A stretch of 64,000 bases of DNA, taken from the NCBI GenBank assembly GCA_014896235.1, contig JADBKU010000004.1, positions 35,528 through 99,527 of the forward strand, given 5' to 3'. Both the position numbers and the translations under genes were made by a program. Positions 46,022 to 54,671 of this stretch are shown here, in pieces. The stretch is from a bacterium (GTDB taxonomy: Bacteria; Desulfobacterota; Binatia; Binatales; Binataceae). The notes under the pieces are model-generated. The model worked only from the letters and a program-made list of their open reading frames with translations. It had not been told where the DNA came from and ran no database searches. The number at the start of each line of letters is the position of its first letter. Position 1 is the stretch's first letter.

Positions 46022-46203
46022 CTTCTTCAGCCGCCTGATATTTTATACCCTGAAATCCATAACGCATCCCTACTCACATGACTGATTCCGCACGGTCAGC
46101 CGTCGCCCGGCCGCGCCATAGCGCAATTCTCTGGCATTTCGGACGTCAGAACGCGAGAATAACTACGTCGGCGCCTAACCGATCGGCGGAGCGATAACGG
46201 AAA

Positions 46204-46374
46204 ATGCCGGTGAACGTCGTAAAAACCTACGAAGACGAGATTGCGTGGGAGCGCGCGAAGGAACGAGCACGCGAACAATATCCCGACGCCACCGGCGACC
46301 GATTCTACCGAATCGTGATGGCGATCTACAAAAAGATGACGCATTACGACGAACGCCGCCGCGATGAACGGTGA
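46204..46374 (+). CDS. small conserved-looking protein, 56 residues
   Basis: ATG at 46204 opens a 56-codon frame ending TGA 46374. The protein starts MPVNVVKTYEDEIAWERAKE and continues with an amphipathic helix and a second helix (DRFYRIVMAIYKKMTHYDE), very charged. The first codons follow GGAG and a GGA-containing stretch 5-14 nt upstream. Codon use is similar to neighbours and no overlapping gene competes. I recall similarly patterned small proteins (MPVNVVKT, then a W..AK helix and a YK.M end) in diverse bacteria, but no function. It precedes the CoA-transferase by 63 nt on the same strand. Confidence 0.7.
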   Translation: MPVNVVKTYEDEIAWERAKERAREQYPDATGDRFYRIVMAIYKKMTHYDERRRDER

Positions 46375-46437
46375 TGCGCGGGCGATCGCATCCGCGAGCG
46401 TCATCCGTCAATCCCTCCGGTAATTCTTGCCAGTCGT

Positions 46438-47748
46438 ATGTTTGAAAGCGAATATCGGTCCAAGCTGATGACGGCCGAAGAAGCCGTCAAACTCATTCCC
46501 ACCCGCGGCAATCTCTCGATGGGCATGGCGATCAGCGAGCCTCCCGCGCTGCTCGCGGCCCTTGAAGAACGCGTCAAGCGCGGCGAGATCGAACGCCTCA
46601 ATTTATACTATTCGCATTCGGTGGCGGCCGCCGCTTCCACGATTCTCAAATACGAATACCTCGACGCAATCCGGCCGCATCCGTTCTTTCCGACAATTAT
46701 CGAACGAACGCTGGGCCGCCGCGGCGAACAGGAAGGCCGCCGCGTGATCGAATACATGCCGGGAAATTTCAGCGCGATGCCGCGCACGCTCGAAGCCATC
46801 GGAATCGACGCGTTCGTGCTGATGGTCGCGCCGATGGACAAAGGCGGTTTTTTCAGTTGCGGCGCCAACGCCGACTATACGATTCCCGCCGCGCGCTTCG
46901 CCAAACGATTGCTGGTCGAAGTGAATCCGCGGATGCCGCGCGTGTTCGGCGACTCGGCGGTGCATATTTCCCAGGTCGCCGCGATTGTCGAACACGACAG
47001 TCCGCTGTTCAGCGTGCCGATGCGCGAGCCGAACGAGATCGATCGTAAAATCGGCGGACTTATCGCCGCGATGACGCCGGACCGCGCCACGCTGCAAATC
47101 GGGATCGGGGCCGTGCCGAACGCGGTGTGCCTGCAACTCAAGGATCACAAAGACCTCGGCGTGCATACCGAGCTGATGATGCCGCCGGTGGTCGAGTTGA
47201 TTCGCGCGGGCGCGATCACCAATCGATGCAAAAATATCAATCGCGGCAAAAACGTATATACTCTGGCCGCCGGCGACGAAGCCTTCTATGAATTTCTGAA
47301 TGACAACTCGAGCATGGAAGCGTATCCGGTCGACTACGTGAACGATCCCGCCGTAATCGGCCGCAACGATCGGGTTATTTCGATCAGCGCGTTCCTTGAA
47401 GTGGCCCTGGACGGCGCGGTGAACTCCGAGGCGATCGCGGGTCGGCAATACAGCGCGCCGGGCGGCCAGCTCGATTTCGTTCGCGGCGCCCAATGCTCGC
47501 GCGAGGGAAAATCGATCCTGGCCGCACACTCCACCGCGAGCGGCGGCAAAATATCGCGAATCGTGCCGCGACTCGGCGGTCCGGTGACCGACCCACGCGC
47601 CGACGTGCAGTATGTCGTGACCGAGTACGGCGTCGCCGATTTGTTCGGAAAATCGGTAGCGGAACGGGCCGAGGCGTTAATCGCAATCGCGCATCCTGAT
47701 TTTCGCGGCGAACTTACGGCGGCCGCGCGCGAGCTGGGATACTTCTAG
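46438..47748 (+). CDS. acetyl-CoA hydrolase/4-hydroxybutyrate CoA-transferase family protein
   Basis: A 436-residue family I-type CoA-transferase/hydrolase. It begins YRSKLMTAEEAVKLIP, has the catalytic-Glu segment LGVHTELMMPPVVEL, a nucleotide-like GIGAVPNAV loop, and ends with SRIVPRLGGPVTDPRADVQYVVTEYGVADLFGKS, the family signature. It could transfer CoA from acetyl-CoA to another acid, or hydrolyse acetyl-CoA. ATG 46438 retains the conserved N-terminus but lacks an obvious Shine-Dalgarno, so leaderless or coupled translation is possible. Its stop overlaps the stop of the convergent antiporter gene. Confidence 0.92.
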   Translation: MFESEYRSKLMTAEEAVKLIPTRGNLSMGMAISEPPALLAALEERVKRGEIERLNLYYSHSVAAAASTILKYEYLDAIRPHPFFPTIIERTLGRRGEQEGRRVIEYMPGNFSAMPRTLEAIGIDAFVLMVAPMDKGGFFSCGANADYTIPAARFAKRLLVEVNPRMPRVFGDSAVHISQVAAIVEHDSPLFSVPMREPNEIDRKIGGLIAAMTPDRATLQIGIGAVPNAVCLQLKDHKDLGVHTELMMPPVVELIRAGAITNRCKNINRGKNVYTLAAGDEAFYEFLNDNSSMEAYPVDYVNDPAVIGRNDRVISISAFLEVALDGAVNSEAIAGRQYSAPGGQLDFVRGAQCSREGKSILAAHSTASGGKISRIVPRLGGPVTDPRADVQYVVTEYGVADLFGKSVAERAEALIAIAHPDFRGELTAAARELGYF

Positions 47749-49808
47749 GTTTGCGGCGGCGCCTGCGGCGATGCGTTCGTGCGGGCCTCAAGGATTGCGC
47801 GGGCGGCCGCGATCGCCGCCGTCGCTCCGGCGAGCGCCAGCGTGTCGCCTTCGCGCAAGACCTCCGCGGACTCCGGCAGAATCACTTCGCCGCCGTCGCG
47901 AGAAATCGCGACCACCATCGCGCCGGTCAGCGCGCGCAGATTCAACTCCGCAAGGGTGCGGCCGACCGCCCGGCTCTGCGGCGGAAGTTGAATCGGAACC
48001 AGCGGACCAGCCTCGAGCGTTCGTTCGCCGCCCGCTGGAAACGCCGGCGGAGGCGCTGTTTTGAGATGTGCGAACCGCCGCAACAGCAATTGAGCGGCGG
48101 CCGGCAACTGTCCGCGCAAGTCGCGCGCGCTTCGCCAGATCAATATTCCGATCGCGCTTGCCGAAACGACCAGCGCGACGGCGCCGTCCACCGGTCTAAG
48201 GAAAGGCGCGGTCAACGCCAGCATCAGTGCGATTACGGCGAAAAGTATCGCGATTTGAAGGATCCGCCCAAGGGCTTCGATCGCCGGTTCGCCGGCCGCG
48301 TCAGGCTCGCCCGTGCCCGCCATCCCGCTGGCCAGCGATCGCGCCAATCCTCTCGCGCCGCGCAATATCAGTCCGAAAAGCGCCGCTGCGAGACCAAGCG
48401 TCGCGGCTTTTATCAACAGATCGGCCGACCGCGGCGTCACTCCCGCGGCGCCCGCGATCATCGCCGCGCCGCTTTCGCCGATGAATTCGTAAGCGATGAC
48501 GATCGCCACAAACGCTGTCATCGCCGACAAAATCAAAATCTCGAAACGGCGCGCGCGGGCCGGCGGCGAATGACGCCGCAGCCGTTCCATCCATGAGTCA
48601 TAAATCGCTTGAAGCGCGCCCAGCGGCGCGGGCATGCGCGCGTCGATATATTTTCCCGTCCGTTCGGCCGCGCGGATCATGAATGGCGTGGAAAAGGTCG
48701 TGATCGCCGAGACCGCGATCGCCAGCGAATAAAGAAATTCACGGGTCGCCGCATGTTGCACCCCGGCGCCGGCGATGATGAACGAAAATTCGCCAATCTG
48801 CGCCATCGCCATCCCGGCTTCGACCGAGTTGCGCGTCGAATTCCCGCACAGCAAGGCGCCAATTCCAACGCCGGCGAATTTCCCAATAATGACCACCGCC
48901 ACGAGCGTCGCGAGCGCCGGCCAGTATCGCGTTAGATCGGCGGGATTCAGCATCATTCCGACCGAAACGAAAAAAACCGCGCCAAAGATGTCGCGCAACG
49001 GCGCAACCAGATGTTCGACGCGCCCTCCCTCGCCCGACTCCGCCACCATCACGCCCGCCAGAAACGCTCCCAGCGCCACCGAATAGCCCGCCATCTCGGC
49101 GGCCATCGCGAATGCGAAGCAGATGCCCACGGCGACGATGATCAGGGTCTCGTCGCGGTCGAGGCGGGCGGCCAGACGAATCGCGCGCGGCGCCAGGAGC
49201 ATTCCGGCCGCGATCAGCGCCGCCAGAAACAGCATCAGCCGACCCACCGTTTCGATCAGCAGTCGCGCCGACAATCCCGCCCCGGTCGCGACCGTCGTGA
49301 GCACCGTAAGGATGATCACGGCGGCCAGGTCCTCGAACAGCGTGATGCCGAAAACCAGTTCGGCAAGCCCTTGATCAACCTTTTGCTCGGCGAAGGCCTT
49401 GGCGATGATCGTCGTGCTTGAAATCGACAGGATCGCTCCCGCAAATACGCTCTCCAGCGTCGTCCACCCGAAGGCGAGACCGACCACATAACCGAGCCAG
49501 ATGAGCAGCCCGACCTGCACCACGGTGATAAAGCCCGCCGTCGGCGCCAGCCGCACCAGCTTGCGCACGCTGAATTCAAGGCCGAGCGCGAACATCAGCA
49601 GGATTACGCCAAGCTCGGAAAGCTTGTTGATGCGATCGAGGCCGGCGACCAGCGGAAAGGGCACGTGCGGCCCAACCATGAGGCCCGCCACCAAATATCC
49701 GACAACGAGCGGCTGCCGCAGTTTTTGGCAAACGATCGAAACGACGGCGCCGACGCACAGCGCAAGCGCCAAATCTTCAAGAAAGTTATGCGCGATCAGT
49801 GCGGGCAA
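47745..49808 (-). CDS. cation:proton antiporter, CPA2/KefB type, with C-terminal RCK_C domain
   Basis: A 687-residue inner-membrane protein. Residues 1-390 form the Na+/H+ exchanger domain with about 13 helices, including AGLMVGPHVPFP, FALGLEFSVRKL and the unwound-helix-like segments around MAQIGEFSFII. A second hydrophobic block (about 425-560) with roughly six helices follows, then a TrkA-C/RCK_C domain (RAVGRTLAELNLRALTGAMVVAISRDGG). There is no RCK_N nucleotide-binding domain, unlike KefB/C. TTG start at 49808 is chosen because GGGAGGAAA lies 5-12 nt upstream and the family N-terminus (HNFLEDLALALC) begins there. Cation is unknown. Confidence 0.88.
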   Translation of the reverse strand: MPALIAHNFLEDLALALCVGAVVSIVCQKLRQPLVVGYLVAGLMVGPHVPFPLVAGLDRINKLSELGVILLMFALGLEFSVRKLVRLAPTAGFITVVQVGLLIWLGYVVGLAFGWTTLESVFAGAILSISSTTIIAKAFAEQKVDQGLAELVFGITLFEDLAAVIILTVLTTVATGAGLSARLLIETVGRLMLFLAALIAAGMLLAPRAIRLAARLDRDETLIIVAVGICFAFAMAAEMAGYSVALGAFLAGVMVAESGEGGRVEHLVAPLRDIFGAVFFVSVGMMLNPADLTRYWPALATLVAVVIIGKFAGVGIGALLCGNSTRNSVEAGMAMAQIGEFSFIIAGAGVQHAATREFLYSLAIAVSAITTFSTPFMIRAAERTGKYIDARMPAPLGALQAIYDSWMERLRRHSPPARARRFEILILSAMTAFVAIVIAYEFIGESGAAMIAGAAGVTPRSADLLIKAATLGLAAALFGLILRGARGLARSLASGMAGTGEPDAAGEPAIEALGRILQIAILFAVIALMLALTAPFLRPVDGAVALVVSASAIGILIWRSARDLRGQLPAAAQLLLRRFAHLKTAPPPAFPAGGERTLEAGPLVPIQLPPQSRAVGRTLAELNLRALTGAMVVAISRDGGEVILPESAEVLREGDTLALAGATAAIAAARAILEARTNASPQAPPQT

Positions 49809-49905
49809 ACAGTTTCCTCCCGTGGACGCGTGATTCGCTCGAAACGACGGCGCCAAAAGCCCATCCGGATGACGGCGTAATCCGCTCCCGGCGGCCGCCG
49901 CGCCC

Positions 49906-50778
49906 CTACATGATTTTTCCGGTTGTCGATCGCGGATCGCGAGACGTCCAGCGCCCCGCTTCCACCTGATGGAAAAAATCGGCCAGCGTTGCATTGAAGC
50001 ACGCCGGCTCCTCCAGGTTCACCGCATGGCCCGTGCGCGGCATCACGACGAGTCCGGCGGAAGCGATCGTACGCTTCATCATCAGCGCCGGTTCGAGGCA
50101 TTGGTCGTCCTCGTCGCCGGAGACGATCAAGGTCGGCGTCTCGATTCGGCGCATCGCGTCGGTCAGGTCGAATAACGATGGCCGCTGTTTTTGCACTCCA
50201 CGCAATGTCAGGGCCGCGCCCTGCGGCGAATGCTCCGCCAGATGAGCCCGAAATTCCTCCCATCCGCGCGCATCCTTGTTGAGGAGCTGCACGCGCGAGG
50301 GGCCCAGCGCATAGGCGCGCGCCGCCTCATCCATCGGCGCCGATTCGAATCGTTGCGCGGCCGCTTCCGTTTCGCGCGCGAATTGTTCGCGATATTCGGG
50401 CGCGGCTCCGTAACCGCATCCCACGATCACGAGCGCGCTCGCGCGCTCCGGATAGGCAAGCCCGAAATGAAGCGTGGCGAACGCGCCCATCGAAACGCCG
50501 ACGATATGCGCACGCTTGAGACCGAGTCCGTCGAGGACGGCAAGAATGTCGTCACGCGCGTGCGCCTGCGAATATTTGGCTGTATCGGCGGGAACGTCGG
50601 ACGGCGGATAACCGCGCGCATTATAGGCGACGCATCGGTACCGCCGCCCAAAAAAACGCAGCTGACCCTCGTAGCTCCGGCAATCGCCGGCAAATTCGTG
50701 GACGAAAACGATCGGATAGCCGGCGCCGGTCTCTTCGTAATAAAGCTTCACGCCGTCCGGAGCGGTTATGTGCGGCAT
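49906..50778 (-). CDS. alpha/beta hydrolase
   Basis: A 290-residue alpha/beta hydrolase. The nucleophile Ser96 is in GVSMGAF, the acid in VSGDEDDQCLEP and the base in MPRTGHAVNLEEP. The oxyanion strand is YPIVFVHEFAGD. Related to 3-oxoadipate enol-lactonase/RsbQ-like small hydrolases; the substrate is not known. It lies 97 nt upstream of the antiporter on the same strand. Confidence 0.88.
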   Translation of the reverse strand: MPHITAPDGVKLYYEETGAGYPIVFVHEFAGDCRSYEGQLRFFGRRYRCVAYNARGYPPSDVPADTAKYSQAHARDDILAVLDGLGLKRAHIVGVSMGAFATLHFGLAYPERASALVIVGCGYGAAPEYREQFARETEAAAQRFESAPMDEAARAYALGPSRVQLLNKDARGWEEFRAHLAEHSPQGAALTLRGVQKQRPSLFDLTDAMRRIETPTLIVSGDEDDQCLEPALMMKRTIASAGLVVMPRTGHAVNLEEPACFNATLADFFHQVEAGRWTSRDPRSTTGKIM

Positions 50779-50862
50779 CGCGGCGACCTCGCGGCGCTCG
50801 AACCCGAGCGATTATGACGGATGATTAGCGCAATGCCGTGATGCTGGCGAACCCACGCCGGA

Positions 50863-51291
50863 TCAAACGCACGGCAGCCAGGCCGGATATCCCGGCGCAC
50901 GCGGATTCTGCGTCCGCGCGATCGCCGACAGGTTCGCCTTCAGCCTGATATCCATCCGCGGCGAATGACTCTTCACATGGACGGGATAGTATTCGCCCGG
51001 GCCTGAAGCGCTGAGGGCGCGCACGCGCATAAAGTATTTCCCGGGCGGGACGCCCCGAATCTCATAACGACCATGGAGATCGGTTACCGCGCTCCCCCAG
51101 TTCTCGCCAAACCAGTCGGTAAGCGAAATCTTGATTCCCGGAACCGGCTGGCCAAGCGGATCCACAACGACCCCGCTGACCACATTGGCCTCGGAGACAG
51201 GCACATTGGCGTTAGTGCGCGCTTCGGATGCAAGGATCAGCGCGAAGGAAAAAAAGACAGCATAGGCAAGGAAAATTGTTGAGGGTTTCAT
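50863..51291 (-). CDS. secreted protein with a carboxypeptidase-regulatory-like domain
   Basis: A 142-residue exported protein. A signal peptide (MKPSTIFLAYAVFFSFALILASEA) precedes one Ig-like carboxypeptidase-D regulatory domain: VVSGVVVDPLGQPVPGIKISLTD, then TDLHGRYEIRGVPPGKYFMRV. The tail is Pro/Ala-rich and ends in Cys. Such domains are binding or structural modules in outer-membrane and surface proteins. ATG 51291 follows AAGGAA by about 11 nt. Upstream AT-rich DNA holds a 9-bp inverted repeat. Confidence 0.75.
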   Translation of the reverse strand: MKPSTIFLAYAVFFSFALILASEARTNANVPVSEANVVSGVVVDPLGQPVPGIKISLTDWFGENWGSAVTDLHGRYEIRGVPPGKYFMRVRALSASGPGEYYPVHVKSHSPRMDIRLKANLSAIARTQNPRAPGYPAWLPCV

Positions 51292-51355
51292 ACAATATCT
51301 GGTTCCTTTTGACCCCCATTGCCGAGCAAGCGGCGTTCCCAGCAAACTTCCTCCT

Positions 51356-51410
51356 ATGATGTACTTTAATATCTACAAACATTCAAAGACAATCACGCGG
51401 CGTACATCAT
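51356..51410. repeat. 9-bp inverted repeat in an AT-rich gap
   Basis: ATGATGTAC (51356-51364) and its exact reverse complement GTACATCAT (51402-51410) are separated by 37 nt of AT-rich DNA, between the secreted protein gene and the redox operon end. It could be an operator with two half-sites or the arms of a long loop; purpose unknown. Confidence 0.5.
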
Positions 51411-51468
51411 GATGGCGGCGGCAAAATGTGGTCGCTTTGACCATTCGCCCAGTTTGAAGCTCGCGAGG

Positions 51469-53751
51469 TCAGATCAGGCCGATGCCGCCTTTGCGAATCA
51501 GCCGCACGCCAATCTTGCGCAAAAATCCCGTCGGCAGTTCCGCTCCGATCATCGCGAAGATGACGTCGTTATCGAGCTCGATTGGACCCGCGGCTTCAAC
51601 CTCCGCGGAGCCGGTCGCAGGCGCGCTTTTGACTCGTTCGAGCACGACTTTCCCTGGCAAAATCCGTTTGAGCGCGGTCGCGGGTAAAACGGTGACGAGA
51701 CCAGCGCGTTGCAAATCGCTGACTCTTTCCGCGTTATCGCGCGATACGTTGGTCAGCACCGCCGAGCGATACGAATAAACCACATGATTACCCAATTCCG
51801 GCCGGGCCAGCGCCTGAACCACCTCGGAACCGGAATTGCCGCCGCCAACCACCAAAATCCGCCGCTGATGAAATTCGTTGGCGTCGATAAGATTGTAAAA
51901 AACCCGACCCGGCTCTTCGCCGGCCAGCCCCAGACGGCGCGGATTGCCGCGCACGCCGATCGCCAGAACGACAGTGCGAGCGCGATAGACGTTGCCCCGT
52001 TCCGTGCGGACAAAAAAACGCTCGCCGCTGGCCGCGATATCGACAACCTCTTCGCGATCTTTTATCACCAGCTTCAATTCCGCGATGATTCGTTCCCACT
52101 CCTGGATCAGACGCTCGCGCGAATTGTCGCCCTCAAGGAAAAAAGACCCATATTCCGCGATATCGATCGGCGTCGCCTGCACGAATTTGGCGCGCGGGTA
52201 CGCGCGCAATGTGCTCGCCGGCGTCATCCGCTCCAGCGTGACGTAATTCAGTCCCATGCTTGCCGCGGTGGCAGTCGCGCCAAGGCCCGCAGGCCCACAT
52301 CCCACAATCAGAACGTCGTATAGATTGGGATCGGTCGAACGCGGCATCCGGCGCAATTCCGCCGCGATCGCTTCAATCACCTGGCGGCCCGACCGCATCG
52401 CCAGATTGATTGAAGCGGTGCCGGCCGCCTCGCCGATCACGTAGAGCCGCCGCACGCTGGTCTGGAACGTATCGTCGAGCGCCGGCGTCTCGCGGGTGCG
52501 TTGCGGCGCCACACCGGCGATCACGTCCGGCTCGACAGGCGCCTTCGGCAGCATCATGACCAAGCCAAAGATGCAGATCGCGGCGACGGCGAGGCCAGCC
52601 AAACCGATCGGCCATAGGCGAATGGTAATCGCTTGGGCCGCAAAAGGCGCCCGCGCATGGCCATGCGCGCTTAACACCGGCAGTGGAATCGTCAGCACCA
52701 CGCGTTTCTCGGCGCCGGGCAATCGCGTCAGCGCGCGCCTGGTGAAATCGTTGGACGGTACGGGACCGTGCGTGTGAAAAAGATGGCAGTCAGAGCAGGC
52801 CGTCACATGTTTGGCGACGGCGCCGCCAGCGGCTCTATCGTCAGCCGCAAATGCGACCGCGCCTTGACCGATCCATCGGAGGGCGGCGACTTCGGGCGCG
52901 GCGCCCTGATGCGCATGGCATTTGAAGCACTGTTCGATCTTTAACGAAGCCTCGTCGTCCGGCGCGACGCTCGACGCCATCGCGAAATGACACTCCACGC
53001 ATGGCGTGCGCAGATGGCCGGGCGAATGGGTGAAGACCGCATTGATGTGCAGGACTCGCGACGTATACGGCAGCGTCTTCGGCGACGTTCCGACCGATGC
53101 GGGCAATTGGAGAAACGAATCCTGTGGCGCGAGATGGCATCCGGCGCCCGCGCATCCACTCCACTTGAAGCTCATCTTTTCCGCGCCGGGCGGTTTGACG
53201 GGTTCGATCGAATGACATGATTCGCAGCGAAAGCCGCCCGGAATCGCCGGATAGTGCGACTCCATCAGCAGCTTGTGTTCGTGATGATTGAAGGGCTTGC
53301 GAAACGTGTAGCTGGCCGCCTCGTGCCGCTCCATGAACGCCGCCATGTGCTCCTGCACGCCGGCTATCGATGGATGTTTGTGACACCATTGGCAGGCGAA
53401 AGTCGCCGTCGCTTCGAGATCGACGCGCGCGCCCTGATGCTCGCGATGGCAACTGCGGCAGGTCAATTCGTTGTCGGGCGTGACGAACAATCTCTTTCCC
53501 GCTATCAGCCCGTCGATGCTCGAGGTCACGTCCAGCCCGCCGTGCGGGTTCATATCCTCGATCGATCCGTGGCAGGCGATACAGCGCTGGTTTTGAACGC
53601 CTCGCCAAGGCGCGTGGCATGAAGCGCAGCCTCCGGAAAGACTCTGATGCGCGGCGAGCAGCGGGCCCGGTTCGTAGCTGCGATGCGTCGCGAGCATCGC
53701 GCCGACGAAGGCGATGACGATCGCGCCGGCGATAAAGGCCGCCCATCTCAC
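51469..53751 (-). CDS. membrane-anchored multihaem cytochrome c fused to a NAD(P)/FAD oxidoreductase
   Basis: A 760-residue chimera. Order: N-terminal membrane anchor (residues 3-22). A periplasmic haem region (42-323) has eight CXXCH sites (42-46, 57-61, 98-102, 120-124, 176-180, 251-255, 275-279, 319-323) and one CX4CH (200-206). A second membrane helix (376-401) precedes a cytoplasmic flavoprotein part: LYVIGEAAGTASINLAMRSG near 437-456, dinucleotide motif GCGPAGL (484-490) and second motif GGGNSG (636-641). No CXXC redox thiol is seen, so it is not a thioredoxin reductase. GTG start at 53751 overlaps the upstream gene by 4 nt (GTGA). Likely transfers electrons between NAD(P)H and periplasmic haems. 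Confidence 0.88.
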   Translation of the reverse strand: MRWAAFIAGAIVIAFVGAMLATHRSYEPGPLLAAHQSLSGGCASCHAPWRGVQNQRCIACHGSIEDMNPHGGLDVTSSIDGLIAGKRLFVTPDNELTCRSCHREHQGARVDLEATATFACQWCHKHPSIAGVQEHMAAFMERHEAASYTFRKPFNHHEHKLLMESHYPAIPGGFRCESCHSIEPVKPPGAEKMSFKWSGCAGAGCHLAPQDSFLQLPASVGTSPKTLPYTSRVLHINAVFTHSPGHLRTPCVECHFAMASSVAPDDEASLKIEQCFKCHAHQGAAPEVAALRWIGQGAVAFAADDRAAGGAVAKHVTACSDCHLFHTHGPVPSNDFTRRALTRLPGAEKRVVLTIPLPVLSAHGHARAPFAAQAITIRLWPIGLAGLAVAAICIFGLVMMLPKAPVEPDVIAGVAPQRTRETPALDDTFQTSVRRLYVIGEAAGTASINLAMRSGRQVIEAIAAELRRMPRSTDPNLYDVLIVGCGPAGLGATATAASMGLNYVTLERMTPASTLRAYPRAKFVQATPIDIAEYGSFFLEGDNSRERLIQEWERIIAELKLVIKDREEVVDIAASGERFFVRTERGNVYRARTVVLAIGVRGNPRRLGLAGEEPGRVFYNLIDANEFHQRRILVVGGGNSGSEVVQALARPELGNHVVYSYRSAVLTNVSRDNAERVSDLQRAGLVTVLPATALKRILPGKVVLERVKSAPATGSAEVEAAGPIELDNDVIFAMIGAELPTGFLRKIGVRLIRKGGIGLI

Positions 53752-54650
53752 GGCAGACCCACGTAATAAAACGCGCCGGCGATGTGAAAGACTATGGCGA
53801 CGGCGAAAGTGGCGACCAGCGCGATATGGAAAACCAACCACGCCGCGCTCAGGCGCAAATTGAAACGATTAAGCTCAAGCCGGACTTTGGTCGCGGCCAG
53901 ATCGATCAACCGCTCGAATAACTGCCTATCGCCGGACAGACCGGCCGCGGCGCGGCGCGCGCGGCCGCATGCCGCCGCGGCGGGGTCGCGGCCGGTAAGC
54001 GTCGCAAAAAACAATCGCGCCAGAGGCTGTGCGCCAGTCAGCAGTGGACGCACTTCCGCCAGATAAAGCCGCACCAGTTGCTCGGAATGGCCGAGGATCG
54101 TCTCTTCCGCCTCGAGATAGAGCTGATGGTATGCGGTTTCGATGTCTTCAAGGCGGACTTCGTAATCCGGCCGCTTGCGCATCGCCGGCGGTAGCAGGTC
54201 ATGAATCAATGTGCCGCACAGCCCGCTCGCGACAATCAGAAAGACCAGCACGAAGATCAGCCGTTCCAGCGGCGTCGCGGGACCGGCGTTGACATGCCAC
54301 CAGAACGGCAGCAGCGCGAAGATGCCCAGCGTGATATGAAGCGTACGCCAGGTTTCAAGCCGGTCGACCGTGACCATCCGCCGCGCGATCGCATGCGGCA
54401 GATGCGCCGTCGCGCGCAGCCATCGCACGGATAACCAGAGCGATCGCTTGCGGGCGCTGTAGGCCGCCGCCAGCAAAAACACGCCAAGCGTGAGCAAGCC
54501 CGTGCGGTACGAACCAAGCCGCGGCCCGAGGCCGGCGGTGAATGCATGAATCGCCGCGACCGCCGCGGCGCAAATCGCCGCCCACAAGGTCACCGACGCT
54601 ACCGGAGCGGTATGACGCCGATCAGCGGCCTCGCCTATTCGCTCGCCCAC
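53748..54650 (-). CDS. bis-haem b membrane protein (ferric-reductase-like helical bundle)
   Basis: A 300-residue protein with about five membrane helices (20-40, 51-66, 103-122, 129-150, 268-298) and a cytoplasmic domain at 155-262. The charge of loops 67-101 and 155-265 puts them inside. Helix 3 contains His105 and His119, helix 5 His275 and His289. Both pairs are HX13H, the spacing that holds two stacked b haems in NOX/ferric reductase and cytochrome b proteins. No FAD domain of its own is present. It lies between the FeS/cyclic-nucleotide gene (21 nt upstream) and the multihaem/FAD gene, which it overlaps by 4 nt. GTG start at 54650. Confidence 0.82.
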   Translation of the reverse strand: MGERIGEAADRRHTAPVASVTLWAAICAAAVAAIHAFTAGLGPRLGSYRTGLLTLGVFLLAAAYSARKRSLWLSVRWLRATAHLPHAIARRMVTVDRLETWRTLHITLGIFALLPFWWHVNAGPATPLERLIFVLVFLIVASGLCGTLIHDLLPPAMRKRPDYEVRLEDIETAYHQLYLEAEETILGHSEQLVRLYLAEVRPLLTGAQPLARLFFATLTGRDPAAAACGRARRAAAGLSGDRQLFERLIDLAATKVRLELNRFNLRLSAAWLVFHIALVATFAVAIVFHIAGAFYYVGLP

Positions 54651-54671
54651 CCTGCTCGCTCAGCCCGCGGC

